Assembly (NCBI GenBank): GCA_040382935.1
Contig: JBEIEP010000045.1
Location: 1-21,929, forward strand
DNA: 21,929 nt
Direction: 5' to 3'
From: JALQUL01 sp040382935
GTDB taxonomy: Bacteria > Pseudomonadota > Gammaproteobacteria > Burkholderiales > Burkholderiaceae_C
In this document: positions 1 through 5,707 of the stretch, piece after piece
Layout of the letters: each line of letters begins with the position of its first letter
Numbering within the stretch: position 1 is the stretch's first letter
The notes under the pieces: generated by a model
What the model was told of the DNA's origin: nothing
Databases searched by the model: none
The model's input: only the letters and a program-made list of their open reading frames with translations
Made by a program: the position numbers and the translations under genes

Positions 1-27
1 ATCTACGGTAATATCTATTCCAGCCAT
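1..27 (-). CDS. Start of an unidentified gene leaving the window (left copy)
   Basis: An ATG at 25-27 (minus strand) opens MAGIDITVD and runs off the left edge. AAGGAAGG lies about ten bases upstream, which makes a real translation start likely. The same nine codons occur at 21902-21928 on the other strand. Because the repeat has element-like edges, a transposase or other mobile-element protein is a reasonable guess. Nine residues are not enough to name a family, and a duplicated non-mobile gene is equally allowed. Confidence 0.55.
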
Positions 28-139
28 CGCACTCACTCCTTCCTTGGTTAACAAAATCTGTCTCGATAACTCGATTCTGTCAAACTCGGAGAGCTGCGAT
101 GGCTACCCCTTTAATTTGCAGCAGTTTAGGGACTTAATC
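1..139 (-). repeat. Left copy of a terminal inverted repeat
   Basis: The reverse complement of this stretch matches 21790-21928 at 135 of 139 positions. The differences are at left positions 59, 60, 67 and 99. The outermost 58 bases are identical. Each copy contains about 112 non-coding bases, a strong ribosome binding site (AAGGAAGG) and the start of a gene that leaves the window. The similarity stops abruptly at 139/140, as expected for the border of a mobile element or a duplicated block. I do not recognise the family. The identical outer 58 bases also fit a contig that ended where an assembler met a repeat. Confidence 0.9.
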
Positions 140-326
140 TCTTTCTGGCTGCACCATCGCAAGTCATGTATGCCGCAATAGCAGTCCTATGGCTAGGGTT
201 CCCAATTCCAATAACTTGCTTGTTCGTCGCTAGAATCGCTCGAAAACCATCTGCCGAGTTTGTAGGGATTTTTGTACCTGTATGAATTTCATGTAAAACC
301 GCCGCAAGCATAGGTGCAAGCCGTTC
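126..326 (-). other. Possible truncated ORF abutting the left repeat, unidentified
   Basis: A minus-strand frame is open from about 326 to its stop in the repeat at 126. It gives about 66 residues, with an internal Met at 309-311, and its last residues (LSP) are encoded by the repeat. The composition looks like a soluble protein (it includes HEIHTGTKIP and SADGFRAIL). There is a faint resemblance to the C-terminal part of Gfo/Idh/MocA oxidoreductases, which I do not consider established. A competing plus-strand frame (about 130-286) encodes a hydrophobic stretch around MYAAIAVLWLGFPIPI, so the coding strand is uncertain. If real, it is the rest of a gene cut by the element at 139/140. Confidence 0.25.
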
Positions 327-427
327 TCAAGAGGTTTTTATGTTCAGTTTATCCCGCTGTGCCCAAAATATCCCGCACGCCTTGCGGTATGCATCGCAAA
401 AGCCATCTTCTCAGCCTTAGCGTAACA

Positions 428-832
428 ATGAAACCCAAACAATACGAAGGCGGCTGCATGTGCGGCCATATCCGATTCCGCGTAACTGGTGAGCCTGGGA
501 AGCCGCATACATGCTCATGCGAAAGCTGTCGCAAGCACTCTGGGTCGCTCACCCTCACATGGGTGGAATTTCCCGCACGGAACGTCGAGTGGGTGGGCCC
601 AGGTGGTAAGCCTTCCACCTGGCGGTCATCCTCGTACTCCAGCCGGGCCTTCTGTAGTTCCTGCGGCAGCACAATTGGAGCAGTTGACGACGAGCCAACC
701 ATCGCGTTGGTTACGGGTGCTCTCGATAAACCGCATTTGAAGGAGTTCGCGCCAAGGTATCACTCCTACGTGTCTCGTCGCCCACGGTGGTGGCATGTGC
801 AGTCCACATACGAGCTCGACGGCAAAGCATGA
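428..832 (+). CDS. GFA-family (CENP-V/GFA) zinc-binding protein, cassette-borne
   Basis: The product is 134 residues of the GFA family, related to the glutathione-dependent formaldehyde-activating enzyme Gfa. Members bind zinc and often glutathione adducts; the substrate of this one is unknown. The seven-cysteine pattern is complete: C10 and C12 (GGCMCG), C29, C31 and C34 (CSCESC), and C76 and C79 (FCSSCG). I chose the ATG at 428 because family similarity starts there. An upstream start at 314 would add 38 residues of unlikely sequence. No good ribosome binding site is visible, which is common for cassette genes. An attC site begins 42 bases after the stop, so this gene is best read as the cargo of an integron gene cassette. 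It is intact. Confidence 0.85.
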   Translation: MKPKQYEGGCMCGHIRFRVTGEPGKPHTCSCESCRKHSGSLTLTWVEFPARNVEWVGPGGKPSTWRSSSYSSRAFCSSCGSTIGAVDDEPTIALVTGALDKPHLKEFAPRYHSYVSRRPRWWHVQSTYELDGKA

Positions 833-874
833 GGACGACAAGTTCATGTACAGTCGTTTGTTCTCCAAGATCGT

Positions 875-937
875 ATCGCCTAACTAGGCGTTCCAGCGGA
901 GGCCAACAGCTCCGCTGTTGAACTAGCGTTAGGCGAT
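875..937 (+). other. attC recombination site (59-base element) of an integron gene cassette
   Basis: The outer arms ATCGCCTAAC (875-884) and GTTAGGCGAT (928-937) are perfect inverted repeats. They contain the expected core sites RYYYAAC (GCCTAAC) and GTTRRRY (GTTAGGC). Inside them is a second imperfect pair, GTTCCAGCGGAG (near 890-901) with CTCCGCTGTTGAAC (near 910-923), with short unpaired bases as in the L'' and L' boxes of known attC sites. Size, spacing and position just after a small weak-RBS gene all fit. No run of T follows, so a terminator is unlikely. No integrase, attI or second attC is present in the window, so this is a lone site. Confidence 0.85.
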
Positions 938-1152
938 CGGTCAAGCCGGGGGGCCACGTGCTTATGGCAACCTTTGGTCCCAACGGGCCCTTACAGTGCA
1001 GCGGGCTAAACGTGGTTCGGTACGACGACCAGCAACTTCACCACGAGTTTGGCGATGGCTTTGTGTTGATGGGCAGCGAACTGACGGATCACCATACCCC
1101 CATGGGTAAAGACCAACAATTTCTTTATTGCTGGTGTCGGGTTAGTCATTGA
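937..1152 (+). pseudogene. 3' fragment of a class I SAM-dependent methyltransferase
   Basis: The frame running to the stop at 1152 encodes about 71 residues. They match the C-terminal part of a common class I SAM methyltransferase: KPGGHVLMATFGPNGP, then CSGLNVVRYD, and a final FLYCWCR strand. The last part of the Rossmann fold is recognisable, but the SAM-binding N-terminal half is absent. The homologous reading begins within a few bases of the GTTAGGC end of the attC, and an in-frame stop lies inside the attC (919-921). The gene was therefore beheaded at the recombination point or by a later rearrangement. No start codon with a ribosome binding site is visible, so it is probably not expressed. 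Confidence 0.75.
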
Positions 1153-1247
1153 TGCCGGATACGTCGTCAAAACGGCGGGGGTTGTGATTTGGCACGGTCG
1201 ACTAAACTACCTTGATACCCACCCCCACTGTCAATGTGAGTTTAAAG

Positions 1248-1892
1248 ATGGTTATCGATTGGTCCTTCATACCCGCTAATTTATTGCTGATGTACTCGGT
1301 CTACTTGGTAGGCACGGCCAGCCCTGGGCCGAGCAATATGTCTATCATGGCTGTGGCCGTGCAGCGTGGACGCGCACCAGCTTTGGTGCTTGCAGCAGGG
1401 GTCATTACCGGCTCGATTACTTGGGGCCGGCTGGCCGGATTCGGGCTTGCAACAGTACTCACCAAATGGGGCAACGCATTGGCGATGTTAAAGATCGTCG
1501 GGGGCCTGTATTTGCTGTGGCTTGCCTATCGCGCTGGCCGCGCAGCCTTGACACCCAATCAGGCATCCAAGACGTATGCGGACAGTTTTGGTGCCAGCAA
1601 CAAGCAGTTGTACCTACGGGGTGCCGCGATGCACTTGACCAATCCAAAAGCCATATTTTCATGGGCCGCTACGATCTCTGTTGGATTACCAAACTCGCCC
1701 TCAGTTCATGATGTATTGATGGGGTTATCGGGCTGCTTTTGCTTGGGGATCTTGACCTTTTCTGGATACGCATTGGTCTTCTCCACAAAGGCGGCCCAAC
1801 GGGCTTTTGCGGCTACGCGTCGTTGGTTTGAAGGCGTGTTGGCGCTTGTTTACGGGTATGCGGGTGTTCGGTTGCTTTTGTTTAAAGCGTAA
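1248..1892 (+). CDS. LysE/RhtB-family amino-acid exporter
   Basis: A 214-residue inner-membrane protein of the LysE/RhtB superfamily, whose members export amino acids or related metabolites. Diagnostic features are the N-terminal helix followed by GTASPGPSN, a second segment ending YLLWLAYRAGR, and LTNPKAIFSWAA in the second half; six hydrophobic segments can be traced. The ATG at 1248 gives the usual family length and has GAG eight bases upstream. A TTG at 1212 would add 12 unlikely residues. The substrate cannot be read from the sequence. The gene is intact and lies downstream of a methyltransferase remnant, with no partner or regulator beside it. Confidence 0.88.
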   Translation: MVIDWSFIPANLLLMYSVYLVGTASPGPSNMSIMAVAVQRGRAPALVLAAGVITGSITWGRLAGFGLATVLTKWGNALAMLKIVGGLYLLWLAYRAGRAALTPNQASKTYADSFGASNKQLYLRGAAMHLTNPKAIFSWAATISVGLPNSPSVHDVLMGLSGCFCLGILTFSGYALVFSTKAAQRAFAATRRWFEGVLALVYGYAGVRLLLFKA

Positions 1893-2106
1893 ATGGTGAT
1901 GCGAGGCAAAAATCTGACTCCGGCAACAATTCAGAAATCGAGCATCAACAGCTCACTCTCCTCTGAATAACGTTGGGACACCACCGATCACATAACATTT
2001 GCCAATGGTTCGGAAAATTCGAATCTTATGTGAGGAATACCACGGTTTATTTAGATCTTAATGGCCGACACACTCTCAAGCTTTTGAACGTCACACAAGA
2101 TTCATC

Positions 2107-2505
2107 ATGCTTTATGCGCTTAGCTGGTTTGTTGTTGTCGCGCTGATTGCGCTCTGGTCTTTTGCTGCGTGGGCGCTACATGCTGTTGCGATCTGGTCCG
2201 CCTCGAATGCGGGCGCGCTCTCCGGTGCCGTATCAGATACCGCTTCTTTTCTACTTCCGCACTGGCTAGCGGCATGGGTGCCAGCGGAGGTCACACAGTC
2301 TGTGGGTGCGCTTGTGGTGGGCCTAATGGGTTTATTAGACCCCCTGCTGAACGCATTGCCTGCGCTCGCTGGTGGGGTGACGGTGGCGACCTGGCTGGTC
2401 TGGGGCATTGGCAGCGGACTGCTTCTGCTGCTGGGTGTTGGGATGCATGTGCTTATCGCGCTGCGGCGCCGCGGCGGCATAGCCCGACTCAAACGCGCCT
2501 ACTGA
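2107..2505 (+). CDS. Small membrane protein of unknown function
   Basis: 132 residues with three or four hydrophobic segments: an N-terminal helix (about 3-28), a less hydrophobic middle, two helices (about 66-90 and 93-120) and a basic cytoplasmic tail (RRRGGIARLKRAY). I do not recognise the family. It precedes the ExoD-like gene by 38 bases on the same strand, and a CopD-like gene follows that, so the three may be co-transcribed. These genes have visibly higher GC than the flanking remnants. The start has no strong ribosome binding site. A role in the envelope is a guess from hydrophobicity alone. Confidence 0.6.
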   Translation: MLYALSWFVVVALIALWSFAAWALHAVAIWSASNAGALSGAVSDTASFLLPHWLAAWVPAEVTQSVGALVVGLMGLLDPLLNALPALAGGVTVATWLVWGIGSGLLLLLGVGMHVLIALRRRGGIARLKRAY

Positions 2506-2543
2506 CGAATGCTTAAGCGCGCTGTCCCTGTCACCAAGTTCAT

Positions 2544-3143
2544 ATGACACCACCGATCGTGCGCCGGCTACGTAAGGCAGCTGCCGGTATCCAGGATAAG
2601 CCAGTGTCTATGCGAGCGATCATGCAAGCCCAGGGCCCCGAAGCCCATGGGACGCTACTCCTGTTGTTGGCTATGCCCTGCCTGCTGCCGGTGCCTGGCG
2701 TCGGCACCGTGCTCGGGTTGGGTGTTGCTTCCCTGGCAGTAGCCATGTGGCGGGGTCAGTTCCCGCTAGGGCTGCCGGCACGGGTGGCACAGCTTGAACT
2801 GCCACCTTATTGGGCCCATCGAGTGCTGGTCGGATTGGCTTTTGCCTTCGCCTTGGCCGGACGCCATGCCAAACCTCGGATGAGCCATCTCGCAGTTCCC
2901 GTCCGACGGTCGGGGATTTCGCTGGTTGTCGGGCTAATGGCTGCCATCCTCGTAATGCCGATTCCTCTGGGCAATCTGCTGCCTGCATTAGCGCTGGTGC
3001 TCATTGCGCTGGGGATAGTGTTTCGTGATGGAATAGTGCTGGTCTGCGGGCTGCTGCTGTCCGGGGTGGCCTTGGTTGTAACGACGGGCCTCTTTCTGGC
3101 GGTATGGGCTTGGGGCAGCGCGTGGATCTTGAACCTGCTATGA
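2544..3143 (+). CDS. ExoD-family membrane protein
   Basis: 199 residues matching the ExoD (exopolysaccharide synthesis) family, named for a rhizobial protein needed for exopolysaccharide production and alkali tolerance; the biochemical role is not established. The family pattern is clear: an N-terminal soluble segment with MRAIMQAQGPEAHG, the hydrophobic LLLLLAMPCLLPVPGVGT, an ARVAQLELP linker, and the late segment MPIPLGNLLPALALVLIALG followed by a short charged FRDG turn and a final helix. Start and length are normal. It lies 38 bases after an unknown membrane gene and 18 bases before the CopD-like gene, which suggests one transcript. Confidence 0.8.
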   Translation: MTPPIVRRLRKAAAGIQDKPVSMRAIMQAQGPEAHGTLLLLLAMPCLLPVPGVGTVLGLGVASLAVAMWRGQFPLGLPARVAQLELPPYWAHRVLVGLAFAFALAGRHAKPRMSHLAVPVRRSGISLVVGLMAAILVMPIPLGNLLPALALVLIALGIVFRDGIVLVCGLLLSGVALVVTTGLFLAVWAWGSAWILNLL

Positions 3144-3161
3144 CATAAAAAGGACTGACGG

Positions 3162-3638
3162 ATGATTTACGCAACCCTAAAGACTATTCATCTGTTGTCC
3201 ATCGTCGTATGGATCGGTGGCATGGCGTTTGCTCACTTCTTTCTGCGTCCGGCAGTCGCTCAGCTCGAAGCGCCAGTCCGCTTGCGGCTGATGTACGACG
3301 TACTCGGCCGCTTCTTCCAAGCGGTTCTTGTGGCTGCGCTGCTGACTTTGGCCAGCGGTGTTTGGATGCTGGGACGCGCGGCCAAGCAAGTTGTGCAGTC
3401 GGGTGGCAACTTCGAGATGCCGCTGGCCTGGACCGTTATGGCGGTGCTCGGTGTTGTCATGGTTGCGATCTTCATGCACATCCGCTTCGTGCTTTTCAAG
3501 AGATTCGGTCAAGCCGTGGCAGCGTCGGACTGGAGCGCAGGCGGTGCGGCATTGGCGCAGATTCGCATGTGGGTATCAATCAATCTCGGTATGGGTATTT
3601 TGGTTCTGCTCGTGTCGTTAATGCGCTGGACAAGCTGA
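3162..3638 (+). CDS. CopD-like four-helix membrane protein
   Basis: 158 residues with four hydrophobic helices and an N-terminal signature H-x6-WIGGMAFAHFFLRP, as in the CopD-like family (related to copper-resistance CopD and to cytochrome b-like small membrane proteins). His10 and His25 are candidate metal or haem ligands. AAAAGGA lies eight bases before the ATG, a good ribosome binding site that fixes the start. It follows the ExoD gene after 18 bases and is probably last in that transcript. No copper genes are nearby, so a copper role is not supported by context. Confidence 0.7.
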   Translation: MIYATLKTIHLLSIVVWIGGMAFAHFFLRPAVAQLEAPVRLRLMYDVLGRFFQAVLVAALLTLASGVWMLGRAAKQVVQSGGNFEMPLAWTVMAVLGVVMVAIFMHIRFVLFKRFGQAVAASDWSAGGAALAQIRMWVSINLGMGILVLLVSLMRWTS

Positions 3639-3667
3639 GCAGGGGCTTTCAAGCCGGTGTGCCTGCC

Positions 3668-3801
3668 TGCAGGCTCCGAGACAAATTATCTTATTGACGC
3701 CCAGTAAGGTCCGCTAGATCCCTGATTGAAGCGGATCGAGCGGTGCGAACAACCTCTAGGAGTGCGCGATTCTCATCTTGCGGGCCTATAAAAGCGAGTC
3801 G
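3668..3801 (-). pseudogene. Remnant of a winged-helix (antitoxin-like) DNA-binding protein
   Basis: Directly after the stop of the MGMT-like gene, and in the same frame, the minus strand reads RLAFIGPQDENRALLEVV, then RSASIRDLADLTGRQ, a TAA stop (3691-3693), and DNLSRSLQ before similarity fades. The pattern of an ENRALL helix, an ASIRDLADLTGR helix and NLSRSL recognition-helix residues fits small helix-turn-helix regulators/antitoxins, where the stop would normally be a sense codon. The N-terminal part, the C-terminal wing and any start are missing. It is a decayed piece with a nonsense mutation, not an expressed gene. The family assignment is from pattern memory only. Confidence 0.55.
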
Positions 3802-4212
3802 CTAAGCCGCTTCTAGCTCGCGTTGCAAATCAATCCATGCCGGGTCAAAACTGAGCTTCTTGGCCATAGGCGAGTTGGCCTCGACCACCCGCCAAAACGG
3901 CGCTACATCTTGCGTGCTGCCGGTTTGGTTGTACGCCTCCCAAGCGTGCTCTGCCACTATCCTCAGAAAAATCGCCGTAGAGACCGGGCAGGCCGCGTCG
4001 CATTGGTTTTTGTCTGCCAGTCGTCGCCTAAATGCCTGTACCGATAGCGTGGTCCCTGCGGGAATGGTTTTAAGCTCTTCTGCGATCTGTAAGGGTGAAG
4101 AGATGAGCAGTCTTGCGCCTTTGGGGACACCCGCAAAGTCTTTGTCCAAGACGACTTGATGAGGCGGCTTGGCATTCATTTTGTCGTCCCATGTTTTTTT
4201 GCTTCTTGGCAT
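3802..4212 (-). CDS. MGMT-like (alkyltransferase-related) protein
   Basis: 136 residues from an ATG at 4210-4212 preceded by GGAG six bases upstream; an upstream in-frame start at 4398 is rejected. The protein opens MPRSKKTWDDKM and contains a central segment AFRRRLADKNQCDAACPVST followed by AIFLRIVAEHAWEAY. It resembles a small bacterial family annotated as methylated-DNA--protein-cysteine methyltransferase-related. That family keeps the winged-helix shape of MGMT and a conserved Cys-Pro, but not the normal PCHR active site. Alkyl transfer is therefore not assured, and DNA-damage recognition or an unrelated DNA-binding role is possible. It has its own promoter region (152 bases free upstream). 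Confidence 0.65.
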   Translation of the reverse strand: MPRSKKTWDDKMNAKPPHQVVLDKDFAGVPKGARLLISSPLQIAEELKTIPAGTTLSVQAFRRRLADKNQCDAACPVSTAIFLRIVAEHAWEAYNQTGSTQDVAPFWRVVEANSPMAKKLSFDPAWIDLQRELEAA

Positions 4213-4364
4213 TGTTAACTCCAGTGTTGTGATGCTGTTGAATTTACGCAAAGAAAAACAAAGTGCAAATAATCCCCGGGAAAACCCTAGAACCCACTCT
4301 GCAAAGCATTCAAGCGAGCGGCAAGATACGAGTGGAATGGTGCAAGCAGGATACCAAGCGCTGA

Positions 4365-4841
4365 TCACCGTGGATCGAAAAATAGCCGCCGAGAGCAAAG
4401 CAACGGTATTCCAAACATCAAAGCAGTTGCCGTGTTAAGCAGCACATTGCCCCACACACCGTGAGCGAGAGAGAAACTGGTGTCAACCAAATACCATACG
4501 AGCAACGGCCAGGCAATCAAATTCCAAGCAAGGCGCTCGCCACTCATAAACGGCCCTCGCGCCACCAGGATGACCATCATCATCCATCCTGCCATCACGG
4601 CCCCTATGATGCCGTTGGCAAAGCGGATATAGCCCTGCACTACATCCGGCACAGGTGCGGGGCTTGCCACTTGCTGGAAATACACCACGTAAAAAAGCGA
4701 TTCGCCCAGAGATGGCACTAGCATCAATACAGCGCTCAATCCTAGAACGACCCATGCGGCACCCTGGATCAGGCATGACCATACAAACAGCCTGCGGGGG
4801 ACTAACCCTAGAGCCATGAGCGGTTGGTGTTTTGCTTTCAT
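4365..4841 (-). CDS. Four-helix membrane protein of unknown function
   Basis: 158 residues with four predicted helices, roughly 17-43, 68-95, 104-125 and 132-150. Notable residues are the polar-aromatic loop FANGIIGAVMAGWMMM, the RGPFMSGERLAWN loop and the WYLVDTSFSLAHGVWGN segment. It resembles uncharacterised small integral membrane proteins found in many proteobacteria; I know no function. AGGAAAAAGGGT directly upstream of the ATG at 4841 is a plausible ribosome binding site. It is transcribed toward the MGMT-like gene, 152 bases away, and probably independently. Confidence 0.65.
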   Translation of the reverse strand: MKAKHQPLMALGLVPRRLFVWSCLIQGAAWVVLGLSAVLMLVPSLGESLFYVVYFQQVASPAPVPDVVQGYIRFANGIIGAVMAGWMMMVILVARGPFMSGERLAWNLIAWPLLVWYLVDTSFSLAHGVWGNVLLNTATALMFGIPLLCSRRLFFDPR

Positions 4842-4904
4842 ACCCTTTTTCCTGGGGAGCGAATGGTGGTGAGATCTTATCGATTTACGTCATCCTTGGG
4901 TTGG

Positions 4905-5018
4905 ATGGATGAACTAGGCAACGAAAAGTGGCTGGCATTTCAGACGGCGCTGAGCCAGCCCGCGAGCGCCAAGCCTAGGCTCATGAAGCTTTTGTCTGAG
5001 CCGATGCGGCTCGGATGA
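4905..5018 (+). pseudogene. 3' remnant of a DUF1778 (TacA-type) antitoxin
   Basis: The frame ending at 5018 reads MDELGNEKWLAFQTALSQP, then ASAKPRLMKLLSEP. This is the typical C-terminal neutralisation region of DUF1778/TacA antitoxins (W/Y-x-AF-x-x-L-x-x-P followed by a PRL-x-x-LL-x-EP block). The N-terminal ribbon-helix-helix DNA-binding domain is missing, and the GNAT acetyltransferase toxin that normally follows is absent. A short hairpin, GAGCCG-ATG-CGGCTC (4998-5012), covers the end of the fragment. It is a relic of a toxin-antitoxin pair, unlikely to function. Confidence 0.6.
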
Positions 5019-5130
5019 ATTCGTGGGCTTACGAGGAAGTTCGCAAACTGGCCGGGTAGGTCTTTGTAAAGGACCGTTGCTATCGACTTGCTAAAATTTG
5101 CATAGCCTCACCCACAACACCCCACACCCC

Positions 5131-5514
5131 ATGCCTGCCACCTCTACACATCTTGACGACCTTGAATGGGAAAGCTGGCCCGCCGATCAGGTGGCTGTTC
5201 GTGGCACAGCCCAATGGAAGGAACTGCTGGGCAGTGCCTCGGGGTGTCAAAACGATATGACGGTGGGCGTGGTGCGCCTTAAAAAAGGCGAATCGCTAGA
5301 ACCGCACCGGCACGCACAGCCAGAAACCTATTACACCTTGTCGGGCCGTGGCACCGTGACCATTGACGGTGTGGTGCATGGGGTAGAGCCTGGGCGACTG
5401 CTGTTTATCCCTGGCAACGCACAGCATCAAATCAACAATACAAACGATGAGGACTTGACCATTCTTTATGCGTTCGCGATCAGCGACTTCAGTAGGGTTC
5501 AGTACCATTTCTAG
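5131..5514 (+). CDS. Single-domain cupin protein
   Basis: 127 residues forming one cupin barrel. Motif 1 is exact (G-x5-H59-x-H61-x3-E65-x6-G72) and motif 2 follows as G-x5-PGN-x2-H99-x3-N. His59, His61, Glu65 and His99 form a complete metal site. Such stand-alone cupins include isomerases, dioxygenases and sugar- or ligand-binding proteins, so the reaction is unknown. I chose the ATG at 5131; a TTG at 5098 would add 11 residues. A TAAAAT at 5092-5097 could be the -10 box, giving a short leader without an obvious ribosome binding site. It precedes arsA by 193 bases on the same strand. Confidence 0.85.
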   Translation: MPATSTHLDDLEWESWPADQVAVRGTAQWKELLGSASGCQNDMTVGVVRLKKGESLEPHRHAQPETYYTLSGRGTVTIDGVVHGVEPGRLLFIPGNAQHQINNTNDEDLTILYAFAISDFSRVQYHF

Positions 5515-5586
5515 GGTGCAGAGGTTCAAAGATGGCTACGCCTGATTTTCATGCGGGCTCAAATTTGAGGTATTTGTCTCATAAGG

Positions 5587-5610
5587 TTCAACTTGACTGA
5601 AAAGTTGGAA
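5587..5610. promoter_or_regulatory. Imperfect inverted repeat upstream of arsA
   Basis: TTCAACTT and AAGTTGGAA face each other across a short spacer, with one bulged base, about 100 bases before the arsA start. The position suits an operator, and the TTGACT inside it resembles a -35 box. No matching -10 box is clear and no repressor gene is adjacent, so this is only a candidate. Confidence 0.25.
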
Positions 5611-5707
5611 CTACTTTGTGTCAATGTTTGATCCAGCGCAGACCCAACAAAACCCAACGGTGTAGATTGAAGGAGGGATAGTCCCACAAACATCAAAAAG
5701 GTTGCGT

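Noticed and set aside
875..937. Long hairpin as a rho-independent terminator of the GFA gene
   Set aside because: No T-run follows, and the core sites and inner imperfect arms match attC much better.
1893..2106. Possible second attC or gene remnant between LysE and the membrane genes
   Set aside because: No paired core sites and no frame with recognisable protein were found.
4998..5012. GAGCCG-ATG-CGGCTC hairpin as terminator
   Set aside because: Very short loop and no T-run; it lies within the antitoxin remnant.
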